From contig JAICIL010000110.1 of the NCBI GenBank assembly GCA_025924435.1, forward strand, positions 1 through 12,204: a DNA stretch of 12,204 nt. The letters are read 5' to 3'. Shown here one piece after another: positions 6,480 to 12,204 of this stretch. The notes below the pieces were generated by a model. It saw only the letters and a program-made list of their open reading frames with translations, ran no database searches and had not been told where the DNA came from. The translations under genes were made by a program, and so were the position numbers. How positions within the stretch are numbered: the stretch's first letter is position 1; each line of letters opens with the position of its first letter. This DNA is from Chloroflexia bacterium. GTDB lineage: Bacteria > Chloroflexota > Chloroflexia > Thermomicrobiales > JALYUS01.

Positions 6480-7070
6480 TCAGGGCGTTCGCCGCCAGCG
6501 CAACCAGACGTGCACGAGCCGTTGCACGGCGGTGACATACGTGAGGATCGCGAGCAGCCAGAGGATGACGTCCGTCCAGCCGAAGAGCAGGAATGCCCCG
6601 AGGCCGACGACGCGCTCCGGCCGGGCGAGGATGCCGACCTCGTTGTCGAAGCCGAGCGATTCGGCGCGGGCGCGGGCGTACGAGACGAGCAGCGATCCCG
6701 TCGCACAGCCGTAGATGAGCAGCGCGCGCATCGTCGCGTGGGTCGGGTCGTGCTGCACATGCCAGAGGAGGCCGAAGAAGAGGAGCACTTCGGAATAGCG
6801 ATCGAGAGTGGAATCGAGGAACGCGCCGAACTTCGAGGTCTTGCCCGTCGCGCGGGCGAGCGCGCCGTCTACCATGTCGAACGGCGCGGCGACGAGCAGC
6901 AGCAGGCCGCCGAGGCCGAACCGACCCGTCGCGAGGACGACCGCGACCGCGCCATTCACGACGAGGCCGAGGAGGCTCGCCATATCGGGCGTCAGCCCGG
7001 TGCGCGCCAGCACCCGACCCACCCGATCCATCCGCGTCCGGACGCCGTCCTTGACGAGGTTGGAGATCAT
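6480..7070 (-). CDS. CDP-alcohol phosphatidyltransferase (PgsA / phosphatidylinositol-phosphate synthase type)
   Basis: This 196-residue integral membrane enzyme transfers a phosphatidyl group from CDP-diacylglycerol to an alcohol. The complete family signature D65-x2-D68-G-x2-A-R73-x8-G82-x3-D86-x3-D90 is present, supplying the metal and CDP-binding aspartates. Hydrophobic spans follow at about 33-64, 93-103, 111-125 and 150-185. The alcohol (glycerol phosphate, inositol phosphate or another) cannot be read from sequence. The adjacent PimA-like glycosyltransferase makes an inositol-phosphate acceptor attractive, but that is inference. The ATG at 7070 overlaps the upstream glycosyltransferase stop as ATGA and has no Shine-Dalgarno of its own, so translation is probably coupled. 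It is the last gene of the PHP-GT4-phosphatidyltransferase operon. Confidence 0.92.
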   Translation of the reverse strand: MISNLVKDGVRTRMDRVGRVLARTGLTPDMASLLGLVVNGAVAVVLATGRFGLGGLLLLVAAPFDMVDGALARATGKTSKFGAFLDSTLDRYSEVLLFFGLLWHVQHDPTHATMRALLIYGCATGSLLVSYARARAESLGFDNEVGILARPERVVGLGAFLLFGWTDVILWLLAILTYVTAVQRLVHVWLRWRRTP

Positions 7071-8227
7071 CGCAGCGCGGCGCTCAACGACGAGAGACGC
7101 CGCCGCAACTTCGCGGCCTGCTCATACTGCTCCACGACCCGCTTCCCCACTTCGCTCCACGAGTAGTGCATGGCGGTCGCGCGCCCGGCCGCGCCCATCG
7201 CGCGGGCGAGGGAGCGATCCGCGAGCAGGCGGACCAGCGCCATCGCGAGCGCCTGCGCGGACGCCGGTTCGACCATCAGACCCTCGACGCCGTTGGTGAG
7301 GATGCCCTGGTGGCCGGGGATCGCCGTCGTCACCACCGGCACACCGGACGCCATCGCCTCCATCACCACAAGCCCGAACGACTCGCGGCCCGTTGCGGGC
7401 GAGCAGAAGATGTCCGCGCTCGCGTAATAGCGCGGCAGTTCATCCGCGCTCGCAAACCCGGCAAATTCGATGGTGCGCTCGAGGCCGTGGCTCTCGATAA
7501 AACGGAGATACCGCTTCGACTGGCCGCGCCCGACGACGAGCAGCCGCACATCCGGGTATTGCGCGCGGACGAGGGCAACCGCCCGCGTCAGGTATTTGAA
7601 GCCCTTGCGCGCGTCGTTGTAGCGGCCAACGAAAAGGATCGTCGGTCGCCCGTCGCGATACCGCGAGAACGGCTCGACCCCCGGCCCGAACCGCTCCGGT
7701 TCGATGCCGTTCGGGATGACGACGACGCGGCCGGGGAAGTAACTCTGCACGTAGGCCTTCGCCGCGCGCGAGACCGCGACCCGCCCGTGCAGCATGCGGT
7801 AATCCCGCCGCAAGTACGGCCGGAAGGTCGCGTAGCCCATGTTGGACTCGCTGAACGCGTGGAACGTCCCGACGTTGATGCTCGTCGAGTGGCGCAGGAC
7901 GACGTGCGGCAGGTTCGGCATCAGCGGCTCGTGCAGGTGGATGACATCGAACTGCTCGGCGCGCAGGACTTCCTTGACCGGGCGGCTGAGCGCGAAGGGT
8001 TGCAGTGTGATCCACGCGGAGGAGCCGTTCGCGGGGAACTTGACAGCGCGGCCAATGCCGTAGAAATCCGGCGCGACGACGAAATCCTCGTCGGTCCCGC
8101 TGCCGGCGGGCGCGATCACCGTGACGCGGTGGCCCATCGTCCGCAGCACGGCGGAGAGGTGCTGGATGTGATCGGCGACCCCGCCCGGATGGCGGACGTC
8201 GTACGGCGAGACGAGCGCAATCTTCAT
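7067..8227 (-). CDS. GT4 family glycosyltransferase, PimA-like
   Basis: This 386-residue GT-B glycosyltransferase has the N-terminal glycine-rich start MKIALVSPYDVRHPGGV (1-17), followed by HLHEPLMPNLP (98-108) and GTFHAF (120-125). The donor-binding half has FVGRYNDARKGF (199-210) and the E-x7-E signature E282 to E290 in ESFGLVVME. These fit retaining GT4 enzymes, and the HLHEPLMP and GTFHAF wording is like phosphatidylinositol mannosyltransferase PimA. Nucleotide-sugar and acceptor are not determinable. ATG 8227 is the natural start: the protein begins as the family does, and upstream residues in the same frame come from heptamer repeats. A weak G-rich element (GGGGCGGAG) precedes it. It overlaps the PHP stop (ATGA) at one end and the phosphatidyltransferase start (ATGA) at the other. 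The gene is the middle of a coupled three-gene unit, probably acting on membrane lipid on the cytoplasmic face. Confidence 0.93.
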   Translation of the reverse strand: MKIALVSPYDVRHPGGVADHIQHLSAVLRTMGHRVTVIAPAGSGTDEDFVVAPDFYGIGRAVKFPANGSSAWITLQPFALSRPVKEVLRAEQFDVIHLHEPLMPNLPHVVLRHSTSINVGTFHAFSESNMGYATFRPYLRRDYRMLHGRVAVSRAAKAYVQSYFPGRVVVIPNGIEPERFGPGVEPFSRYRDGRPTILFVGRYNDARKGFKYLTRAVALVRAQYPDVRLLVVGRGQSKRYLRFIESHGLERTIEFAGFASADELPRYYASADIFCSPATGRESFGLVVMEAMASGVPVVTTAIPGHQGILTNGVEGLMVEPASAQALAMALVRLLADRSLARAMGAAGRATAMHYSWSEVGKRVVEQYEQAAKLRRRLSSLSAALR

Positions 8228-9096
8228 CGCTCCGCCCCGATATTCGACGTTCGACGTTCGATGTTCGATGTTCGATGAACCGATCCCACCCTCGCTCCGA
8301 ACTCCGAACTCCGAACTCCGAACACCCCCCGTACCTTGCGAGCGGGGACGAGCACCCACGCCTTGTAGAGGCTCGCCCCGGCGATCTCCCGGTGCTCATC
8401 GAATGTCCAGAAGCGGCCGTGCGCCCGCGTCGCGTGCGCGGCGAAGGCGGCCCGGAGGTCGTCCGGCGTCCGGCCGGGGAAGGTGGTGTACGCCGTGCCG
8501 ATCAGGTTGCTGGCGTGCGCGTCGCTCCCCGCCATCACGGGCAGATGCAGCAGCGTGCGGTTCACCTCGCGCGCGCGGCGGCAGGCGACGCGCCCCGCCA
8601 CGCTCGGATTGAGCATTTCAATCGCATCGAAGAATACGCCATCCCGTCGCCCTTTGTCGCCGAGGGCGTGGATGCGGCGGAGCGTCCGCTCGCCGACGCT
8701 CGTCGTCAGCCAGGACATCGGGTGCGGCACGACGGCGATGCCGCCCGCCGCGTGGATCGCCGCGAGCGTGGTATCAATGGATTTTAGCATCGGGAATGTC
8801 CGCTCGACGAAGAGCGCGAGCAGATGCCCATGCCGCGTCGTCACTTCGGTGCCGACGATGACCCGCACGCGGCTGTTGCGCCGCGCGGCGAGATCGCGGG
8901 CGGCGAACGCACCCCGGATTTCATCGTGATCGGTGACGGCGACGACATCGAGATCGGTCTGATCCTCGGCGTAGTCGAGCAATTCGGCGACGCTCTGCAG
9001 CCCATCCACTTCATCGGTGTGCAAATGGACGTCCGCCCGCCCGGCGCACGGCCCGGTGGGCCGATCCGATTGCACAGTCGCTTCATCAATATCCAC
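8224..9096 (-). CDS. PHP-domain metal-dependent phosphoesterase with repeat-derived tail
   Basis: From GTG 9096 the product is 290 residues. All metal-ligand motifs of the PHP superfamily are visible: H24-x-H26 in ADVHLHTD, D56-H57 in VTDHDE, E84 in VGTE, H89/H91 in RHGH, H125 in VPHP and D192/H194 in GSDAH. Such proteins hydrolyse phosphoesters, but the substrate is unknown here. GTG 9096 has GGGAG 10 bases upstream and sits about 34 bases after the predicted transcription start. The longer frame to 9210 would cross the promoter and terminator region and is rejected. GTG 9075 is a weaker alternative. The last ~32 residues (from about 259) are translated from two heptanucleotide tandem arrays and show the resulting 7-residue period, so the ancestral end was probably near residue 258. 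The stop overlaps the glycosyltransferase ATG. Confidence 0.9.
   Translation of the reverse strand: MDIDEATVQSDRPTGPCAGRADVHLHTDEVDGLQSVAELLDYAEDQTDLDVVAVTDHDEIRGAFAARDLAARRNSRVRVIVGTEVTTRHGHLLALFVERTFPMLKSIDTTLAAIHAAGGIAVVPHPMSWLTTSVGERTLRRIHALGDKGRRDGVFFDAIEMLNPSVAGRVACRRAREVNRTLLHLPVMAGSDAHASNLIGTAYTTFPGRTPDDLRAAFAAHATRAHGRFWTFDEHREIAGASLYKAWVLVPARKVRGVFGVRSSEFGARVGSVHRTSNIERRTSNIGAER
8241..8277. repeat. Heptamer tandem repeat, NGTTCGA type
   Basis: Five consecutive 7-base units (TATTCGA, CGTTCGA, CGTTCGA, TGTTCGA, TGTTCGA) run from 8241 to 8275, with a partial sixth. The array is inside the PHP reading frame, just before the glycosyltransferase start. Because 7 is not a multiple of 3, the translation repeats every 21 bases, giving the RTSNIER/RTSNIGA pattern. 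Units vary only at the first two positions. Confidence 0.9.
8294..8323. repeat. Heptamer tandem repeat, ACTCCGA type
   Basis: Four 7-base units (GCTCCGA, then ACTCCGA three times) run from 8294 to 8321, with a partial unit. It lies 16 bases from the first heptamer array and has the same period but a different unit. It is translated in the PHP tail as FGVRSSE/FGARVGS. Confidence 0.9.
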
Positions 9097-9136
9097 GCGG
9101 TTGCCACTCCCTGCCGACGGCGACGTGCACGGCGGC

Positions 9137-9166
9137 AGTATACCGAAGGCATGCCGGTTCGTCCAA
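9137..9166 (-). promoter_or_regulatory. Candidate promoter of the PHP-GT4-phosphatidyltransferase operon
   Basis: The minus strand reads TTGGAC (9166-9161), an 18-base spacer and TATACT (9142-9137). The predicted start is near 9130, about 34 bases before GTG 9096. It lies downstream of the dnaK terminator hairpin, which separates this operon from the chaperone cluster. Confidence 0.5.
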
Positions 9167-9213
9167 AACAATGGCGCATCCGCTGTCCCGATGCGCCGTT
9201 GCCTTTGCAACGA

Positions 9214-9243
9214 GAAAGGGGCCCTGCCAAGGGGGCCCCTTTC
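9214..9243 (-). terminator. Terminator-like hairpin after dnaK
   Basis: The perfect 11-bp stem GAAAGGGGCCC / GGGCCCCTTTC (9214-9224 with 9233-9243) has an 8-base loop, beginning about 20 bases past the dnaK stop. On the minus strand the descending arm ends in TTTC and continues CTCGTT-like, so the U-tract is short. The stem is very stable and the location is right for the end of the chaperone transcript. Confidence 0.7.
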
Positions 9244-9263
9244 ATCATCACGTTTGCGACAGA

Positions 9264-11138
9264 CTACGCGCCCGCCTCGCGGTACTCGCCTTCGATGGTG
9301 TCGTCCGGCGGCGCGCCGGGCGTACCTTCCGCGCCGGGCTGGCCGTACATCGCCTGCCCGATCTTGGCGAGCGCCGTGTCCAGTTCGGTCTGCGCGGTCG
9401 TCATCCGCGTCGCGTCGTCGCTGGTCAGGGCGTCGTTCGCGGCGCGGATTTTGTCCTCAACCTCCGTCTTGACGGCGGCGTCCACCTTGTCGCCGAACTC
9501 GCGCAGGCTCTTGTCGGCGGCGTAGACGCTCGATTCGAGCCGGTTGCGCGTCTCGATCTGCTCGCGCCGCTTCCGGTCCTCTTCGGCGTGCGACTGCGCC
9601 TCATTGACCATCCGCTGGATTTCGGCCTCCGTGAGGCCGCTGGAGGCGGTGATCGTCACGCTCTGCTGCTTGCCGGAGGCCGTGTCCTTGGCGGAGACGT
9701 TGACGATGCCGTTCGCGTCAATGTCGAAGGTCACCTCGATCTGCGGCACGCCGCGCGGCGCCGGGGGGATGCCGTCGAGGATGAACTTCGCCAGCGTCTT
9801 GTTCTCCCCGGCCATCGCCCGCTCGCCCTGCAGGACGTGGATTTCCACCTGCGGCTGGTTGTCCGACGCAGTGCTGAAGACCTGGCTCTTGCGCGTCGGG
9901 ATCGTCGTGTTCCGCTCGATCAGCGGCGTGGAAACCCCGCCGAGCGTCTCGATGCCGAGCGTCAGCGGCGTCACGTCGAGCAGGAGGACATCCTTCACCT
10001 CGCCGCCGAGCACGCCCGCCTGGATCGCCGCGCCGAGCGCGACCACCTCGTCCGGGTTGATCGTCCGGTTCGGCTCCTTGCCGAAGAACTTGCCGACGCG
10101 CTCCTGCACGAGCGGCATGCGCGTCTGGCCGCCGACGAGCAGCACCTCGTCCACCTTGTTCGCCTGCAACTCGGCGTCCTTCAAGGCCGCTTCCATCGGC
10201 TTGATCGTCGCGTCCACCAGTTTGCCGACCAACTGCTCCAACTTCGAGCGGTTGAGCGTGACGTTGAGGTGCTTCGGGCCGGTCGCGTCCGCCGTGATGA
10301 AGGGCAGCGAGACGTCCGTCTGCTGCGTGGAGGAGAGTTCAATCTTCGCCTTCTCCGCCGCCTCCTTGAGCCGCTGCAACGCCTGCCGGTCGTTGCGGAG
10401 ATCAATGCCATTCTCGCGCTTGAACTCGTCCGCCAGCCAGTTGATGATCTCCTGGTCGAAGTCGTCGCCGCCGAGATGCGTGTCGCCGTTCGTCGCCTTG
10501 ACCTCGAAGACGCCCTCCGAAATGTCGAGGACGGAGATGTCGTACGTGCCGCCGCCGAGGTCGTAGACGGCGATCTCCTCTTCCTTCTTCTTGTCCAGCC
10601 CATACGCGAGCGACGACGCCGTCGGCTCGTTGATGATCCGCAGCACCTCCAAACCCGCGATCCGGCCCGCGTCTTTCGTCGCCTGCCGCTGCGCATCGTT
10701 GAAGTACGCGGGGACGGTAATCACCGCCTTGTCCACCTTGTCGCCGAGGTACGCCTCCGCGTCGGTCTTCAGTTTTTGCAGGATCATCGCGGAGATTTCC
10801 TGCGGCGAATAGGTTTTGTCGCCCATGTGGACCTGCACGTCGCCGTTCCCGGCGGCGGAGATCTTGTACGGGACGAGTTTCGCGTCTCGCGCCACCGACG
10901 GGTCGCTGAACTTGCGCCCGATGAACCGCTTCACCGAGTTGACGGTGTTTTCCGGGTTCATCACCGCCTGCCGCTTCGCGAACTGGCCGACGAGCCGCTC
11001 GCCCGCCGGGGTCATCGCGACGACGGACGGCGTCAGCCTGCTCCCCTCGGCATTCGGGATGACCGTCGGCTCGCCGCCTTCCATCACCGCCATCACCGAG
11101 TTCGTCGTCCCGAGGTCAATACCGATTGTTCGTGCCAT
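9264..11138 (-). CDS. dnaK: Chaperone protein DnaK (Hsp70)
   Basis: DnaK is the ATP-driven chaperone that, with GrpE and a J-protein, binds exposed hydrophobic segments. At 624 residues it is full length. The nucleotide-binding domain shows GIDLGTTNS (6-14), the motif [11 protein letters not shown] (170-180), [12 protein letters not shown] (193-204), THLGGDDFD (220-228) and GGQTRMP (336-342, where many DnaKs have GGSTRMP). The interdomain linker [12 protein letters not shown] is at 384-395, then the substrate-binding domain and a helical lid. The tail ends in EGEY followed by five residues, close to the usual acidic ending. ATG 11138 has AAGGA 6 bases upstream. Upstream in-frame residues come from the REP-like element and are rejected. 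It follows grpE by 118 bases. No dnaJ lies downstream in this window. Confidence 0.98.
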   Translation of the reverse strand: MARTIGIDLGTTNSVMAVMEGGEPTVIPNAEGSRLTPSVVAMTPAGERLVGQFAKRQAVMNPENTVNSVKRFIGRKFSDPSVARDAKLVPYKISAAGNGDVQVHMGDKTYSPQEISAMILQKLKTDAEAYLGDKVDKAVITVPAYFNDAQRQATKDAGRIAGLEVLRIINEPTASSLAYGLDKKKEEEIAVYDLGGGTYDISVLDISEGVFEVKATNGDTHLGGDDFDQEIINWLADEFKRENGIDLRNDRQALQRLKEAAEKAKIELSSTQQTDVSLPFITADATGPKHLNVTLNRSKLEQLVGKLVDATIKPMEAALKDAELQANKVDEVLLVGGQTRMPLVQERVGKFFGKEPNRTINPDEVVALGAAIQAGVLGGEVKDVLLLDVTPLTLGIETLGGVSTPLIERNTTIPTRKSQVFSTASDNQPQVEIHVLQGERAMAGENKTLAKFILDGIPPAPRGVPQIEVTFDIDANGIVNVSAKDTASGKQQSVTITASSGLTEAEIQRMVNEAQSHAEEDRKRREQIETRNRLESSVYAADKSLREFGDKVDAAVKTEVEDKIRAANDALTSDDATRMTTAQTELDTALAKIGQAMYGQPGAEGTPGAPPDDTIEGEYREAGA

Positions 11139-11160
11139 TGTCGTTCCTTTCAACGTTTGT

Positions 11161-11260
11161 GTAGGGGCGGTTCGCAAACCGCCCTGCCCGGACCATCGTG
11201 TCGTCTCCATCCGCGCGCCATCCGGTGTGGCGAGGAGGGCGGTTCGCGAACCGCCCCTAC
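11161..11260. repeat. REPIN-like doublet of palindromes between grpE and dnaK
   Basis: Two 24-base copies, 11161-11184 and 11237-11260, face each other in inverted orientation and match at 23 of 24 positions. They are separated by 52 bases, so the whole element is exactly 100 bases. Each copy is itself palindromic: the right one contains GGGCGGTTCGCGAACCGCCC, a perfect 20-base palindrome. Both ends read GTAGGGG outward-in. This is the layout of REP doublets and small non-autonomous elements. It lies within the presumed grpE-dnaK transcript, where it could form strong RNA hairpins. Its right terminal CTA is the complement of the grpE TAG stop codon. Confidence 0.85.
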
Positions 11261-11796
11261 GCCTTTCCGACCTTAACGAGCGCGGGGCGGATGACGTTGC
11301 CGTGCAGCGTGTAGCCGCGCCGCAGTTCTGCCAGCACAACATCGCCGCCGTCGCCCTCGACCATCACCGCCTCATGCAGCGCCGGGTCGAATTTCTGCCC
11401 GGCGGCGGCGATCGGCTGGACGCCCTCGCTTTCGAGCACGCCGCGCAGCTTATGCGCGACGAGCGCGACGCCGTTCAGCCACGCCTCGGCGTCCGCGTCC
11501 TTCGGCACATTGGCCAGTGCGAGGTCGAAATCGTCCAGCACCGGCAGCACCTTGGCGATGACGATCAGCCCCGCCATCTGCGCGTCGCGCTGCTTCTCCT
11601 GCTCGACGCGCCGCTTGTAGTTGAGGAATTCGGCGCGGGCGCGCTGCCAACTGTCGAGCAGTTCGGCGCTCCGGGCGCGTTCGGCCTCCAACTGGGCGGC
11701 GGGGTCATCTGGAGCAATCGCGGTCGCCGTTGGCGCCGCCGATTCTTCAGGCGGCACGTCGTTCGTCGCGGTCCCCTCTGGTTGTTCTTCGCTCAC
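11257..11796 (-). CDS. grpE: Nucleotide exchange factor GrpE
   Basis: GrpE releases ADP from DnaK and acts as a dimer. At 179 residues the length is normal. An acidic, disordered N-terminus (1-30) precedes the long dimerisation helix (about 35-80, including [17 protein letters not shown]). The beta domain carries FDPALHEAV (136-144) and [16 protein letters not shown] (161-176), the family signature. I chose GTG 11796, which has AAAGGA 8 bases upstream. The frame is open further upstream but only through the inverted repeat and the antisense of hrcA. The stop codon TAG is supplied by the end of the REP-like element, so the last residues may differ slightly from the ancestral protein. It lies between hrcA (92 bases upstream) and dnaK, as in the common heat-shock operon. 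Confidence 0.96.
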   Translation of the reverse strand: MSEEQPEGTATNDVPPEESAAPTATAIAPDDPAAQLEAERARSAELLDSWQRARAEFLNYKRRVEQEKQRDAQMAGLIVIAKVLPVLDDFDLALANVPKDADAEAWLNGVALVAHKLRGVLESEGVQPIAAAGQKFDPALHEAVMVEGDGGDVVLAELRRGYTLHGNVIRPALVKVGKA

Positions 11797-11821
11797 CGGT
11801 ACCGTCCTTTTTCCCGGGGGG

Positions 11822-11869
11822 GGCGGGCTTCCGCCTGCCCGTCGCTGTGGCAGGCTGAAGCCCACCGCC
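11822..11869. repeat. Imperfect inverted-repeat doublet between hrcA and grpE
   Basis: The left arm GGCGGGCTTCCGCCTGCCC (11822-11840) and the reverse complement of the right arm (11848-11869, reading GGTGGGCTTCAGCCTGCCA) match at most positions around a short spacer. Each arm also contains a small internal GGC/GCC palindrome. It is a second GC-rich inverted element in the same cluster, unlike the 11161 element in sequence. A run of eight G precedes it. It could fold in the hrcA-grpE transcript. Confidence 0.65.
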
Positions 11870-11888
11870 ACCACATCGTCCGCTCGTC

Positions 11889-12204
11889 TCAATCGTTCCC
11901 AATGCCAAGACGCGGGTCGCGCGTCGTGTACAACTCCGTCAGTAAATCGCTCAACACCTGCGAGACGTACCGGACGGACGAGATCGTCCGCTCGTAGTAC
12001 ATTCGCGTCGGCCCGAGCACCGCGACCATCCCCGTCACCTCGGACGGGATGCCATACGTCGCCAGGACGATGCCGAAATCTCGCAGGGCATCCCACTGGT
12101 TTTCCGCGCCGATGATTACCTGCACGCTGTTGACGCGCTCGGTCTCCTCGGTGGCGACGAGCAACTGCGGCAGGAGCGCGGTGAGGAGTGCGCCGCCGCG
12201 CAAC
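11889..12204 (-). CDS. hrcA: Heat-inducible transcription repressor HrcA, 3' part only
   Basis: The frame is open to the window edge, so only the last ~105 residues are present and the start lies outside. Recognisable C-terminal HrcA features are IGAENQWDALRDFGIVLATYGI, where the family usually reads IGEEN followed by a conserved strand, and VAVLGPTRMYYERTISSVRYV, the family's most conserved C-terminal motif. HrcA represses hrcA-grpE-dnaK and groESL by binding the CIRCE inverted repeat and is tuned by GroEL. The N-terminal winged-helix domain and any CIRCE upstream are beyond the window, and I see no CIRCE inside it. Stop TGA at 11889 is followed after 92 bases by grpE. Confidence 0.93.
   Translation of the reverse strand, partial: LRGGALLTALLPQLLVATEETERVNSVQVIIGAENQWDALRDFGIVLATYGIPSEVTGMVAVLGPTRMYYERTISSVRYVSQVLSDLLTELYTTRDPRLGIGND

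Noticed and set aside
8241..8323. CRISPR-like array
   Set aside because: The units are 7 bases, directly adjacent and without spacers, so these are short tandem repeats.
9171..11276. 701-codon plus-strand open frame opposite dnaK
   Set aside because: Antisense shadow of a fully conserved DnaK. It is Arg/Val/Leu-rich without motifs or a ribosome-binding site.
11139..11888. CIRCE operator within the chaperone cluster
   Set aside because: I looked for the TTAGCACTC / GAGTGCTAA arms in the gaps and did not find them. The inverted repeats there are unrelated GC-rich elements.

Overview
The window is a GC-rich bacterial segment in which every recognisable gene lies on the minus strand, so transcription runs from high to low coordinates. 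The gene set (hrcA-grpE-dnaK, a two-zinc PriA, an HD-GYP protein with a multi-pass membrane region, a PimA-like glycosyltransferase beside a CDP-alcohol phosphatidyltransferase) and the heptamer and REP-like repeats would fit a Chloroflexota relative, for example the Thermomicrobia side. That placement is an inference from gene style, not a phylogeny. The first ~150 bases are runs of G, C and T and look like a poor contig end.

Layout in transcription order: (1) 12204-11889, the 3' end of hrcA (heat-shock repressor, cut by the window edge); (2) 11796-11257, grpE; (3) 11138-9264, dnaK, closed by a terminator-like hairpin at 9214-9243, with no dnaJ following. Each of the two gaps in this chaperone cluster holds a paired inverted-repeat element. 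(4) A new promoter at about 9140 starts a tightly coupled three-gene operon: PHP phosphoesterase (9096-8224), PimA-like GT4 glycosyltransferase (8227-7067) and CDP-alcohol phosphatidyltransferase (7070-6480). Both junctions are 4-base ATGA overlaps, and the PHP C-terminus is made of heptamer tandem repeats. (5) A 578-base relatively AT-rich gap (5902-6479) holds a candidate 9-codon micro-ORF with a perfect AGGAGG, then an intrinsic terminator, then the promoter of the next gene. (6) 5901-4561, a membrane-bound HD-GYP phosphodiesterase. (7) 4372-2765, a thiamine-diphosphate enzyme of the acetolactate-synthase/AruI type. (8) 2694-154, priA, whose promoter, Shine-Dalgarno and start lie within or beside a perfect 10+10 inverted repeat.

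Functionally the window is mostly housekeeping: protein folding under stress, envelope glycophospholipid synthesis, c-di-GMP turnover, 2-oxo-acid decarboxylation and replication restart. Four minus-strand transcription units share the same -10 hexamer, TATACT, about 27-47 bases upstream of the chosen start codons. The less explained parts are the micro-ORF/terminator unit at 6082-6163, the priA inverted repeat, and repeats absorbed into gene ends (PHP C-terminus, grpE stop codon). I see no CRISPR array, tRNA, rRNA, transposase or defence system. Nothing here clearly amounts to a new multi-gene system.
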